A DNA stretch of 64,000 nt, taken from assembly GCF_900114785.1 (NCBI RefSeq), contig NZ_FOUG01000013.1, forward strand, positions 62,001 to 126,000, in the 5' to 3' direction. Shown piece by piece: positions 17,644 to 26,515 of the stretch. The position numbers were made by a program, and so were the translations under genes. The notes below the pieces were generated by a model. It had not been told where the DNA came from. It did no database searches and worked only from the letters and a program-made list of their open reading frames with translations. Each line of letters starts with the position of its first letter. Within the stretch, counting starts at the first letter, position 1. This stretch comes from Variovorax sp. OV329 (lineage in GTDB: Bacteria > Pseudomonadota > Gammaproteobacteria > Burkholderiales > Burkholderiaceae_C).

Positions 17644-18477
17644 TCAGGCGTCCTGGCGGTCCCAGTCGTAGGCCGCCGGCCTGCCGCCTAGGAAGGCATC
17701 GATGGCCTGCGCATGGAAGGGTGCGGCCGATGCCACCGCCTGGGCCTGGCTCTCCATCTCAGCCAGGGTAGCGTACGGCGTCTCGAAGCTCCTGTTGAAC
17801 AGGTTCTTCGTCAGGCCCAGGGCCTCGCGCGGGCCGGCGGCAAGACGGCCGGCCATGCGCAGCGCCTGCGCCTCCAGATCCTCGGGCGCATGGATGGCCA
17901 GGACGATACCCAGGTCGCGCGCTTCCTGCGCGCCGACACGGCGCGCGGTCAGCGCCAGCTCCTTGGCCCGCGCCATGCCGACCACGCGCGGCAGGAAGTA
18001 GAAGGCGCCCAGGTCGGGCACCAGCCCCACCTTGGCGAAGGACATGCAGAACACCGCGCGGGTGGAGGCCAGCACGAAGTCGGCGGCCAGCGCGATCGAG
18101 AAGCCCGCGCCCACGGCCGGCCCATCCACCGCGGCGATCACCGGCACTTCCAGCGAACGCAGCCGCTCCATCCAGACGTGGCCGGCCTGCAGGCGCCGGC
18201 GCATCGCGTCGGGCGAACGGGCCTCGGGGTCCTCGGCGTTGCGCAGCGCCTGCAGCGACTTGAGGTCACCGCCCGCGCAGAAGCTGCCGCCCGAGCCGGA
18301 GATCACCAGGGCGCGGATGCCGCGGTCCGACTCGACCTGCGCGAGCATGTCCTGGTAGTCGGCGCGCAGTTCCATCGACAGCGCGTTGCGCGCCGAGGGC
18401 CGCTGGTGGGAGAAGTGCGCGACGCCGTTCGCAACCGAGAGTTGCGACTCGCGCAGGACGGTGGTGGCCTGGCTCAT
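17644..18477 (-). CDS. Crotonase-family isomerase/hydratase, PaaG-like
   Basis: A 277-residue crotonase. The oxyanion region SGSGGSFCAGGDL and the second glycine segment GPAVGAGFS are normal. Both hydratase glutamates are replaced (GAGFSIAL and MSFAKVG, where hydratases have GGGxELA and PE). The VGLVPDLGAFYFLPR segment with Asp is the mark of PaaG-type isomerases. Double-bond migration is therefore likelier than hydration. Transcribed alone: its own palindromic site lies 55 bp upstream, and another site follows its stop. Confidence 0.82.
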   Translation of the reverse strand: MSQATTVLRESQLSVANGVAHFSHQRPSARNALSMELRADYQDMLAQVESDRGIRALVISGSGGSFCAGGDLKSLQALRNAEDPEARSPDAMRRRLQAGHVWMERLRSLEVPVIAAVDGPAVGAGFSIALAADFVLASTRAVFCMSFAKVGLVPDLGAFYFLPRVVGMARAKELALTARRVGAQEARDLGIVLAIHAPEDLEAQALRMAGRLAAGPREALGLTKNLFNRSFETPYATLAEMESQAQAVASAAPFHAQAIDAFLGGRPAAYDWDRQDA

Positions 18478-18532
18478 GGAAGGATCCTGTGGGGTTGAAC
18501 CCCATGATCCGGCCCGCTTCGGCCGCGCGGCG

Positions 18533-18549
18533 CCACCCGCGTCGGGTAG
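18533..18549 (-). promoter_or_regulatory. Palindromic operator upstream of the PaaG-like gene
   Basis: On the minus strand it reads CTACCC-GACGC-GGGTGG. It lies between the stop of the regulator gene (18561) and the crotonase ATG (18477), 55 bp from the latter. One mismatch to the CCACCC-N5-GGGTGG pattern shared by five promoters. Confidence 0.62.
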
Positions 18550-18560
18550 CGCCGAAGCTG

Positions 18561-21353
18561 CTAGCTGCCCAGCCCCAGGTCGCGCGCGCGGGCCACGGCC
18601 TCGTCGCGGCCGGTCACGCCCAGCTTGCTGTAGATGCGGCTGAGGTGCCACTTCACCGTCTCGGGCGAGAGGCCGAGGGCGCGGGCGATCTTCTTGTTGG
18701 GCATGGCCTGCAGCAGCAGGCGCAGCACCTCCACTTCGCGCTCGCGCAGCGGCTCGATGGTGGCCGCGGCGGCGGCATGGCCGCCCGCGGCCTGCACTTC
18801 CAGCGGCGAGGCCTGGTTGGCCTGCAGCCGCTCGACGTAGAAGGCGAGCACCGGGTCCAGCGCCTCGATCTGCGCCACCTCGCCGATCAGCTTGCGCGAC
18901 GCGAGGTCCGAATCGAGCAGGGTGCGCATGAGGCCCAGGCGATGGCCGCGGCGCAGGGCCTCCACCGCCTTCTCGCGCGCGGGGCCGGCGCGCCCGCGCC
19001 TGGCGTCGATGACGGCGCTCTTGAGCAGCACGGCCGCCGCCATCCGCTGGCGGCCACGCGCCTCGCAGCGGGCGAAGAGCGCGGCGAGGCCGGTGGCCGC
19101 GCCGTCCAGGTCGCCCTGCATGGTGGCGATCTGCAGGCGGGCGCGGTCGGCCATGTCGCTGATCTCGCCCAGCGCGCTCTGCTGCGCGTTGGGGTGGCGT
19201 GCATCCACCTCTTCCAGGCGCGCCATCTCGGCCTCGGCCGCAAGGGTCTCGCCGGCCACGATGCGGAACTGCACCTGGTCGGCCAAGCTGTAGGCCAGCA
19301 GGCGATCCAGGCCGTTGCGCAGGGCGTAGTCTTCCAGCCGCTCCAGGTAGGCAAAGCATTCCAGCCGGTTGCCCGCCAGCCAGTGCGCGGCCGACAGCAG
19401 GCGCATGGCGCGCAGCACCGCGTCGGGGATGGCCATGCGCTCGAGCACATCGAGCTTGTCCTCGATCAGGGCGCGCGCTGCCTGCGTGTCGTTGAGCTCG
19501 TAGAGCACGTCGCTGAGCAGCGCGATGGTGAAGTAGTAGGTCTCCGCGCAGGCGCGGCCGCATTGCTCGGCGTCGGCGATCACCGCGCGGTAGATGCGCT
19601 CGGCCTGCGTCATGTGGCCCTCCAGCGCATAGCTCAGGCCCACCAGCGCGCGGCCGTGCATCGGGCCGCCGACGGTGCTGGACAGCGGCATGCCGTTGAC
19701 CATGTGCCGCGAGGCCTCGGCCTGCACCCGGCGTGCCTTCTCGTACTCGCCCCGGTGCATGTAGAGCCAGGTGAGCATGTTGTCGCGCCCGCCGCGGGCC
19801 AGCGCATCCGCGTGCTCGGGCGTGGCCAGGATGTCGGGCAGCAGCGCCATCGCGCTGTCGGTGTCGTCGCGCTGCACGGCCAGGGCGCAGCGCAGCATCG
19901 CGATGTTGAAGCGCTGGTCGGTGTCGCTGCCCTCCAGGTCGCGCTCCATCTGGTCCACGCTGCGGGTGCAGGCATCCAGCTCGCGCAGGTACAGCTGCGA
20001 GCGCGCCAGCCACAGGCGCAGGCCGAAGCGCTTGCGCACCTGCTCATCGGGCAACTCGCGCAGCAGCGCGATCAGCTGCCGGCGCTCGCCGCGCGCGAAG
20101 ATCGACAGCGCACGCTGCTCCACCAGTTCGGCCGCGTCTTCCGCCTGGCCGGCCTGCACCGCGTGGCGCACCGCCTCGTCCAGCAGGCCGTGGTCGCGGA
20201 ACCAGGTCCAGGCGCGGGCATGCACCTCGCGCCGGCGATCCGCGGGCAGGACGGCGAAGCGGGCCAGCAGGGTCTCGCGCAGCAGGGGATGCAGGCGGTA
20301 CCAGGTGTCGGCCTCGCGGCCTTCGGTGGCCACCACGAAGAGGTCCTCCGCCTCCAGACGGGCCAGCAGTTCCATGGCCGCTTCCACCGACTGCGGCTGG
20401 CCGACGAGGGCGGCGCACAGCGCGGCGTTGAAGCGGCTGCAGGGAGCCAGGCTGGTGAGGGTTTCCAGCGCCTCGGGCGGCAGGGCGGACAGCACCTCCT
20501 GCTCGAAGAAACGGGTGAAGGCCTCCACGTCGCGGATGGGAGCGCGGGCCGTTGGCTCGGGCTGGGCCGCGGCTCCGGCGGGGTGCTTCTTCTTCCACTC
20601 CACGCACAGCAGCTGCAGGCCGGCCACCCAGCCGTCGGTGAGCTCGTGCATCTGGCGCAGCGTGCGCGCGTCGAGCTCGCCCACCTGCGACTTCACGAAC
20701 TGCTCGGTCTCCGCGGGCGAGAAGCGCAGCTCGCGCAGGCCCACCTCCAGGACCTGGCCCTGAGCACGCAGCCGGTCCAGCGACAGGCGAACCGTGCCGC
20801 GCGAGGACAGCGCCAGGTGCAGGTTGGGTGGCGCGTAATCCAGCAGCCATTCGAGCGCTGTCAGGATGTCGGGATGCGTCAGGTGGTGCAGGTCGTCCAG
20901 CACCAGCACCAGCCCGCGCGGATGGGCGGCCACGCCGCGCACCAGCGAGATCACCAGGCGTTCGACCGCGTCGGCATCGAGGCGCTCGCCGCCCAGCAGC
21001 ACGGCCTCGCGCACGATGGCCGCGTCCACCTGCGCCAGGCTGGCCACCAGCGCATCGAGGAAGCGGGCCACCTCGTTGTCCTCGGGCGTGATCGACAGCC
21101 AGGCCAGGTCGAAACCCAGCGGCACCAGCACCTGCCGCCAGGCGGCCAGCAGGGTGGTCTTGCCCGAGCCGGCGGGCCCGGCGATCACGATGCACCGGCG
21201 CCGGCGTGAATCGGCGAGGCGCGACATGAGCGGCTCGCGGGCGATGAAGCGCTGAGTGCTGCGCGGCGGGGCCAGCCGGGTGCTCGCGGGGCCCTGCAGC
21301 CCGCCGGCGCCAGCGGCCTGGGTCGAATCCCGCCTCGACGAACTGCGTGTCAT
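18561..21353 (-). CDS. MalT-like (LAL) LuxR-family transcriptional regulator
   Basis: Large ATP-dependent activator of 930 residues, the size of MalT. The N-terminal NTPase has Walker A GPAGSGKT (59-66) and Walker B LVLVLDDLHHLTHPD, followed by a winged-helix/TPR-like sensor region and a C-terminal LuxR helix-turn-helix (LREREVEVLRLLL, then NKKIARALGLSPETVKWHLSRIYSKLGV). Such proteins bind an effector and ATP to oligomerise. The ATG at 21353 follows AGGAG; the frame is open another 47 codons into the divergent promoter. Its central position among promoters sharing a palindrome makes it the best candidate regulator of this catabolic regulon. The ligand is unknown. Confidence 0.9.
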   Translation of the reverse strand: MTRSSSRRDSTQAAGAGGLQGPASTRLAPPRSTQRFIAREPLMSRLADSRRRRCIVIAGPAGSGKTTLLAAWRQVLVPLGFDLAWLSITPEDNEVARFLDALVASLAQVDAAIVREAVLLGGERLDADAVERLVISLVRGVAAHPRGLVLVLDDLHHLTHPDILTALEWLLDYAPPNLHLALSSRGTVRLSLDRLRAQGQVLEVGLRELRFSPAETEQFVKSQVGELDARTLRQMHELTDGWVAGLQLLCVEWKKKHPAGAAAQPEPTARAPIRDVEAFTRFFEQEVLSALPPEALETLTSLAPCSRFNAALCAALVGQPQSVEAAMELLARLEAEDLFVVATEGREADTWYRLHPLLRETLLARFAVLPADRRREVHARAWTWFRDHGLLDEAVRHAVQAGQAEDAAELVEQRALSIFARGERRQLIALLRELPDEQVRKRFGLRLWLARSQLYLRELDACTRSVDQMERDLEGSDTDQRFNIAMLRCALAVQRDDTDSAMALLPDILATPEHADALARGGRDNMLTWLYMHRGEYEKARRVQAEASRHMVNGMPLSSTVGGPMHGRALVGLSYALEGHMTQAERIYRAVIADAEQCGRACAETYYFTIALLSDVLYELNDTQAARALIEDKLDVLERMAIPDAVLRAMRLLSAAHWLAGNRLECFAYLERLEDYALRNGLDRLLAYSLADQVQFRIVAGETLAAEAEMARLEEVDARHPNAQQSALGEISDMADRARLQIATMQGDLDGAATGLAALFARCEARGRQRMAAAVLLKSAVIDARRGRAGPAREKAVEALRRGHRLGLMRTLLDSDLASRKLIGEVAQIEALDPVLAFYVERLQANQASPLEVQAAGGHAAAAATIEPLREREVEVLRLLLQAMPNKKIARALGLSPETVKWHLSRIYSKLGVTGRDEAVARARDLGLGS

Positions 21354-21471
21354 CCTGCTCCTGGGTCCCCGTTTGACTTGCGCCTGATCCGCCGATTCGC
21401 TGCGTGGCGGACCGGGAGGCGCTTGTGGACGGGGATTGTGCAATACCGACCCGGGTCCAGAAAGCGGACCG

Positions 21472-21488
21472 CCACCGGATTCGGGTGG
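21472..21488 (+). promoter_or_regulatory. Palindromic operator in the regulator/racemase divergent gap
   Basis: Reads CCACCG-GATTC-GGGTGG, one mismatch to the common pattern. It lies 80 bp before the racemase ATG and 118 bp from the regulator ATG, so it could serve both the ten-gene operon and autoregulation. Confidence 0.68.
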
Positions 21489-21568
21489 CGCCATGGCCCC
21501 ACCCCCACGGGTCTACTGCTTCCATCGAGGCGCATGACGCCTTCCACAAGAGCGATGGAGACAAGGCG

Positions 21569-22744
21569 ATGGGTGTTCTGTCCGGCATTCGGGTACTGGA
21601 GTTCGAGGCGATCGGCCCCGGGCCCTTCGGCGCCATGCTGCTGGCGGACATGGGTGCCGACGTGGTGCGCGTGGACCGCCCCGTCGCGCCGCCGGCCCAG
21701 GTGCCGCGCGGTCCCGAAGCCGTGCACATCGACGTGGTCGGGCGCGGCCGCCGCTCCGTCACGCTGGACCTGAAGAACCCCGAGGGCGTGGATGCCGCGC
21801 TGGATCTGATCGAACGCGCCGACGTCCTGATCGAGGGCCTGCGCCCGGGCACCATGGAGCGGCTGGGCCTGGGCCCGGAAGCGGCGCTGGCACGCAACCC
21901 CAAGTTGGTCTACGGCCGCATGACCGGCTGGGGACAGAACGGCCCGCTGGCCCACAGCGCGGGCCATGACATGAACTACATCGCGCTGTCGGGCGTGCTC
22001 TGCGCGATGGGCACGCAGGACAAGCCGATCGCACCGCTGAACCTGCTGGGCGACTACGGCGGTGGCGGCATGCTGCTGGCGCTGGGCGTGGTCTCGGCCC
22101 TGCTGCACGTGCAGCGCGGCGGCACCGGGCAGGTGGTGGATGCCGCGATGGTCGAAGGCGCGGCGCAACTGGGCTCGCTGATGTGGGGCCTGCTGGCGGC
22201 CGGCCACTGGAAGGAGGGGCGGGGCAACAACCTTCTGGATGGCGGCGCGCCCTGGTACGACACCTACCGCACGCTCGACGGCCAGCACATGGCGGTGGGC
22301 GCGGTGGAGCCGCAGTTCTATGCCGAACTGGTGCAGAAGCTGGGCCTGGCCGATGCCGGCCTGCCGAAGCAGCACGACCGCGGCAACTGGCCTCGGCTTC
22401 GCGAAGCCTTCACCCAGGCCTTCGCCAGCCGCACGCGCGAGGAATGGACCCGGATCTTCGACGGCAGCGATGCCTGCGTGGCACCCGTCCTGGGCTTCGC
22501 CGAGGCGCCGCTGCATCCGCACAACCGGCAACGCGGCAGCTTCGTGGAGCTGGACGGCGTGCTGCAGCCCGCACCCGCGCCGCGCTTCTCCGCCACGCCC
22601 TCCGCTCTGAGCACGACGGCGCCCCGGCGCGGTGAACGCGGTGCCGCCGCCCTGCGCGACTGGGGCTTCGACGCGCAGGCCATCGAGCGGCTGCGCAGGC
22701 AGGGCCTCGGCTTCGCCGACGCACAGCAGCCAGAAGGAGCCTGA
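21569..22744 (+). CDS. Alpha-methylacyl-CoA racemase
   Basis: CaiB/BaiF-fold protein of 391 residues, close to AMACR/MCR. It interconverts (R)- and (S)-2-methylacyl-CoAs so that stereospecific dehydrogenases can act. The catalytic residues are in place: His133 (AGHDMNYIALSG), Asp162 (NLLGDYGGGG) and Glu247 (GAVEPQF). The GSDACVAPVL motif is also typical of racemases rather than CoA transferases. First gene of a ten-gene plus-strand operon. Its presence implies a substrate with a methyl branch next to the thioester. Confidence 0.88.
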   Translation: MGVLSGIRVLEFEAIGPGPFGAMLLADMGADVVRVDRPVAPPAQVPRGPEAVHIDVVGRGRRSVTLDLKNPEGVDAALDLIERADVLIEGLRPGTMERLGLGPEAALARNPKLVYGRMTGWGQNGPLAHSAGHDMNYIALSGVLCAMGTQDKPIAPLNLLGDYGGGGMLLALGVVSALLHVQRGGTGQVVDAAMVEGAAQLGSLMWGLLAAGHWKEGRGNNLLDGGAPWYDTYRTLDGQHMAVGAVEPQFYAELVQKLGLADAGLPKQHDRGNWPRLREAFTQAFASRTREEWTRIFDGSDACVAPVLGFAEAPLHPHNRQRGSFVELDGVLQPAPAPRFSATPSALSTTAPRRGERGAAALRDWGFDAQAIERLRRQGLGFADAQQPEGA

Positions 22745-22746
22745 GC

Positions 22747-22938
22747 ATGGCCCTGCTTCGCCAACGCCTGTTCGAAGTGCGCGCCGCCGCCGGGCGCGGG
22801 CCCTTCGATCCGCTGCCGATCAACGGGCGCGACCTGCCGCAGGAGCGCGCTGCCCGCACGTCACCCTCCGCCACGCGACGCAGCACGGCGCGCAACCTGC
22901 GCGTGCTCAGCAAGGCCGTGATCCACCAGCTCATCTGA
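22747..22938 (+). CDS. Small conserved-position protein of unknown function, 63 residues
   Basis: Begins two bases after the racemase stop with a strong AGAAGGAG site eight bases upstream, and ends six bases before the thiolase ATG, so it is very probably translated. The product is basic and Arg-rich (start MALLRQRLFEVRAAAGRGPF, end LRVLSKAVIHQLI), with no signal peptide, membrane segment or recognised motif. Its placement inside the operon suggests a role linked to the racemase or thiolase, but nothing in the sequence shows what. Confidence 0.6.
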   Translation: MALLRQRLFEVRAAAGRGPFDPLPINGRDLPQERAARTSPSATRRSTARNLRVLSKAVIHQLI

Positions 22939-22944
22939 ACGACC

Positions 22945-24144
22945 ATGACTTCCCACGCCTACATCGTCTCCCCGCTGCGCACGCCCATCGGCAAGTTCGG
23001 CGGCAGCCTGTCCTCCATTCCCGCCGCTGACCTGGCCGCCCACGTCATGCGCGCCGTGCTCGGGAAGTGCGGCCTGCCGCAGGAGCGCATCGACGAGGTC
23101 ATCCTCTCCCAGTCCTACCAGTCCAGCGAGGCGCCCTGCATCGGCCGCTATGCCGCGGGCGTCGCAGGCCTGCCCGACGAAGTGCCCGGCTACACGGTGG
23201 ACCGCCGCTGCGGCTCGGGCCTGCAAGCCGTCATCGATGCCTCCATGCAGGTGCAGACGGGCAATGCCGACGCCATCCTCGTCACCGGCGTGGAGAGCAT
23301 GAGCAACATCGAGTACTACTCGACGAGCATGCGCTGGGGCGCGCGCCTGGGCGACGTGAAGCTGCACGACCGCCTGGACCGCGGCCGCGCCAACTCCCAG
23401 CCCGTGAGCCGCTACGGCGAAAGTTCGGGCGCTGCCGAATCCACCGAGATGATCGTGCGCGAGTACGGCATCACCCGGGAAGAATCGGACCGCTGGGCGG
23501 TGCGCAGCCACCAGCGGGCCACGCAAGCCTGGAACGAGGGCCGCTTCAGTGACGAAGTGGTGCCCGTGCCCGTGCCGCAGAAGAAGGGCGAGCCCAAGCT
23601 CTTCAGCCGCGACGAAGGCATCCGTGAAGAAGTCGACTACGAGGCCATGAGCCAGCTGCGCCCCCTCATGAAGGGCGGCACGGTCACGGCCGGCAACGCG
23701 AGCCAGCAGAACGATGCGGCCGCGGGCTGCCTGGTGGTGTCGGAGCGCTACGTGAAGGAATTCAAGCTGGAGCCGATGGCCCGCCTGGTGGGCTGGGGCG
23801 CCGCGGCGGTGCATCCGATGCGCTTCGGCCTGGGCCCCGTGCCGGCGGTGGCCAAGCTGATGCAGCGCACCGGCCTGACGCTGGCCGACATGGACCTGAT
23901 CGAGGTCAACGAGGCCTTCGCCGGCCAGCTGCTGTGCTGCCTGCGCGAATGGAAGCTGGAAGGCGACGAGCGCGTGAACGTCAACGGCTCGGGCATCTCG
24001 CTGGGCCACCCCATCGGCGCCACCGGCGTTCGCATCCTGACTTCGATGCTGCACGAGATGAAGCGCCGCCAGGCCCGCTACGCCCTGGAAACCATGTGCA
24101 TCGGCGGCGGGCAGGGCCTGGCCGCGGTGTTCGAGCGCGCCTGA
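22945..24144 (+). CDS. Thiolase (acetyl-CoA C-acyltransferase)
   Basis: Classical degradative thiolase of 399 residues that cleaves 3-oxoacyl-CoA with CoA. All three active-site regions are present: nucleophilic Cys in VDRRCGSGLQAVI, His in GHPIGATG, and the second Cys in ETMCIGGGQGLA, preceded by EVNEAFAGQ. It performs the ordinary thiolytic rounds, complementing the SCP2-type enzymes. 24 bp before the DUF35 gene. Confidence 0.92.
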   Translation: MTSHAYIVSPLRTPIGKFGGSLSSIPAADLAAHVMRAVLGKCGLPQERIDEVILSQSYQSSEAPCIGRYAAGVAGLPDEVPGYTVDRRCGSGLQAVIDASMQVQTGNADAILVTGVESMSNIEYYSTSMRWGARLGDVKLHDRLDRGRANSQPVSRYGESSGAAESTEMIVREYGITREESDRWAVRSHQRATQAWNEGRFSDEVVPVPVPQKKGEPKLFSRDEGIREEVDYEAMSQLRPLMKGGTVTAGNASQQNDAAAGCLVVSERYVKEFKLEPMARLVGWGAAAVHPMRFGLGPVPAVAKLMQRTGLTLADMDLIEVNEAFAGQLLCCLREWKLEGDERVNVNGSGISLGHPIGATGVRILTSMLHEMKRRQARYALETMCIGGGQGLAAVFERA

Positions 24145-24168
24145 GGCCCACAAGGAAAAGAGCAAGAC

Positions 24169-24573
24169 ATGAGCACCGCAATCAAGGCGCAGGAAGCGCC
24201 CGCACCTTTCCAGCAGCCCTGGCGCGAGCGCGACGGCCGCACCGTGCTGCTGGCCGCGCGCCTGGCGGGCCGGCACGGCCTGCATTTCCCGCCGCTGCCG
24301 CCCACCTCGCCGCTGCTGGCCGGCGGCGAGATCGTGGAGATCGACTCGACGCCCACGCTCTACAGCTTCACCGTCGTGCACGCCAGCCCCAAGGCCGGCA
24401 AGCCTCCCATGGCGCTGGGCCTGGCCGACTTTCCCGAGGGCCTGCGCGTCTTCGGCCGCCTGGTCTATCCGGAAGGCCGCGCGCCGCGCATCGGCGACCG
24501 GCTCAGTCCCTGCGTGACCCAGGCCGACGATGGCCTTGTCTACGCCTTCGAACTGCGGAGCGACGAAGCATGA
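24169..24573 (+). CDS. DUF35 OB-fold protein without zinc-ribbon cysteines
   Basis: A 134-residue protein with the DUF35 OB-fold pattern (EIVEIDSTPTLYSFTVVH, LADFPEGLRVFGRLVYPEG, RIGDRL). Family members partner SCP2-type thiolases, for example ChsH2-Ltp2 and IpfE-IpfD, forming retro-aldolases that remove short acyl-CoA units. Here the rubredoxin-like segment reads GRHGLHFPPLPPTSP with no CxxC pairs, so the zinc ribbon is lost. Its stop overlaps the start of the SCP2 thiolase (ATGA), strong support for a complex. Confidence 0.8.
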   Translation: MSTAIKAQEAPAPFQQPWRERDGRTVLLAARLAGRHGLHFPPLPPTSPLLAGGEIVEIDSTPTLYSFTVVHASPKAGKPPMALGLADFPEGLRVFGRLVYPEGRAPRIGDRLSPCVTQADDGLVYAFELRSDEA

Positions 24574-25727
24574 GCATGAAGACCCCCATCTACATCGGCG
24601 GCGTCGCCATGACGCGCTTCGGCCGCCACGAGGCCGGCATGCCCGAGCTGGCGCAGCAGGCCGTGATCGACGCGGCGGCCGACGCCGGCATCGAGCTGGC
24701 CGACGCGCAGGCCTTCTACACCGCCAACGTCTTCGGCGGCATGGTGCTGGGCCAGGTGCTGCTGCGCGACCTGGGCCTGCCGGGCCTGCCCATCTACAAC
24801 GTGGAGAACGCCTGCGCCAGCGGCGCCACCGGCGTGCACCTGGCCTGCCATGCACTGGCTGCGGGCGTGTACGACACGGTGGTGGTGCTGGGCGCCGAGA
24901 AGCTCACCGCGCTGGGCGGCGGCGCGCTGCCCATGCAGCGCAACGACTACATGACCGAGCTGTTCACCCGCGCCGGCCTCGCGCTGCCCGCGGTGTACGC
25001 CATGCGCGCGCAGCGCTACCTGCACGAGTTCGGCATCGACGCGCAGACGCTGGGCGAGGTGGCGGTGAAGAACCGCTGCCACGGCGCGCTCAACCCGCTG
25101 GCGCAGAGTCGCAAGCCCGTCACCATCGACGAGGTGATGAGCTCGCGCATGGTGTTCGACCCGCTCACCCTGCTGCAGTGCTGCCCCTCGGCGGTGGACG
25201 GTGCGGCCGCGCTGGTGTTGACCACGAAGAAGCCTTTGCATCGCGGCGCCTCGCCGGTGCGCGTGCTGGGTTCGGCCGTGCAGTCGGGCAAGCTGGAGAC
25301 GGGCTGCGACGACATCCTGGCCGCCGAGATCACGGCCCGTGCCGCACGCAAGGCCTATGCGCAGGCCGGCGTGCAGCCGGGTGACGTCAACGTCATCGAG
25401 CTGCACGACGCCTTCACGATCGCCGAGCTCATCTACTACGACGCCCTGGGCCTGTGCCAGCGCGGCGAGGCGCACGAACTGCTCAAGAGCGGCGCCACCA
25501 CCCTGGGCGGGCGTGTGCCGGTCAATCCCAGCGGCGGCCTGCTGGCCAAGGGCCACCCGCTCGGCGCCACCGGCGTCGCGCAGATGGTCGAGGCCGTGTG
25601 GCAGCTCGAAGGCCGCGCCGGCGACCGGCAGGTCAAGGGCGCGCGCGTGGCGCTGACCCAGTGCACCGGCGGCGGCATCGCCGGCGTGGACCACGCAGCC
25701 TCTGCGGTCCACATCCTCGCAACCTGA
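24570..25727 (+). CDS. SCP2-type thiolase/aldolase paired with DUF35
   Basis: A 385-residue thiolase-fold protein of the Ltp/SCP-x group. The nucleophile segment is NACASGATGVHLA; VIELHDAFTIAEL and LAKGHPLGATG follow; a C-terminal TQCTGGG is present, unlike the copy at 15169. Translational overlap with DUF35 suggests a two-protein aldolase that would cleave a tertiary 3-hydroxyacyl-CoA, a step needed when a branched carbon blocks thiolysis. Simple thiolase action cannot be excluded. Confidence 0.84.
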   Translation: MSMKTPIYIGGVAMTRFGRHEAGMPELAQQAVIDAAADAGIELADAQAFYTANVFGGMVLGQVLLRDLGLPGLPIYNVENACASGATGVHLACHALAAGVYDTVVVLGAEKLTALGGGALPMQRNDYMTELFTRAGLALPAVYAMRAQRYLHEFGIDAQTLGEVAVKNRCHGALNPLAQSRKPVTIDEVMSSRMVFDPLTLLQCCPSAVDGAAALVLTTKKPLHRGASPVRVLGSAVQSGKLETGCDDILAAEITARAARKAYAQAGVQPGDVNVIELHDAFTIAELIYYDALGLCQRGEAHELLKSGATTLGGRVPVNPSGGLLAKGHPLGATGVAQMVEAVWQLEGRAGDRQVKGARVALTQCTGGGIAGVDHAASAVHILAT

Positions 25728-25740
25728 TTTCTCCTTTTCC

Positions 25741-26505
25741 ATGACTCACAAGACTTTCGACAAGCGCGTCGCCATCGTCACCGGCGGCGGCCAGGGCATC
25801 GGCCTGGGCATCACCCAAGGGCTGCTCGCGGCCGGCTACGCCGTGGCCATGTTCGACCTCAACCAGGACGCGATGAACGCGGCCATCGACCACGCCGGCC
25901 CCGATGCAGGCGGGTCGCTGCAGGCATACAAGGTCGACGTGACCGACGCCGCGCAGATCCGCGATGCCGTTGCCCGCATCGCCCACGCCTGGAAGACGCC
26001 GGACGTGCTGGTGAACAACGCCGGCATCACCCGCGACAAGCGCATCACCAAGCTCAGCGAGGAAGACTGGGACTTCGTCATCAACGTCAACCTCAAGTCG
26101 CAGTTCCTGTGCGCGCGCGAAGTCATCCCCGGCATGATCGACCAGGGCCACGGGCGCATCGTCAACATCTCCTCGCGTGCCTGGCTGGGTGGCTTCGGGC
26201 AATCCAACTACTCGGCCGCCAAGGGCGGCGTCGTGAGCTTCACCCGCTCGCTGGCCATCGAGCTGGCCAAGCACGGCATCACGGCCAACGCCATCGCCCC
26301 CGGCATCGTGGAGACGCCGCTGCTCGCCAGCTACACCGACGAGCAGAAGGACAGGCTGAAGGCCACCGTGCCCGTGGGCCGCATCGGCAAGCCGCAAGAC
26401 ATCGCGCAGGTGGTGAAGATGTTCGCGAGCGCCGAGGCTTCGTATGTCACCGGCCAGACGATCTACGTCTGCGGCGGGCGCTCGCTCTCCAGCCCGTCGG
26501 TGTGA
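25741..26505 (+). CDS. Short-chain dehydrogenase, FabG-like
   Basis: A 254-residue NAD(P)-dependent SDR with TGGGQGIG, NNAGITRD, a catalytic Ser in NISSRAWLGG, YSAAK and the tail YVTGQTIYVCGG. Likely oxidises a hydroxyacyl-CoA to the 3-oxo compound inside the operon; it differs from the multifunctional-enzyme type SDR at 28527. 13 bp after the thiolase and 10 bp before the hydratase, so clearly cotranscribed. Confidence 0.86.
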   Translation: MTHKTFDKRVAIVTGGGQGIGLGITQGLLAAGYAVAMFDLNQDAMNAAIDHAGPDAGGSLQAYKVDVTDAAQIRDAVARIAHAWKTPDVLVNNAGITRDKRITKLSEEDWDFVINVNLKSQFLCAREVIPGMIDQGHGRIVNISSRAWLGGFGQSNYSAAKGGVVSFTRSLAIELAKHGITANAIAPGIVETPLLASYTDEQKDRLKATVPVGRIGKPQDIAQVVKMFASAEASYVTGQTIYVCGGRSLSSPSV

Positions 26506-26515
26506 GGGAAGCGGG

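Noticed and set aside
21569..22744. Reading this CaiB-fold gene as a CoA transferase
   Set aside because: His133, Asp162, Glu247 and surrounding motifs match alpha-methylacyl-CoA racemases; transferases keep a different Asp context.
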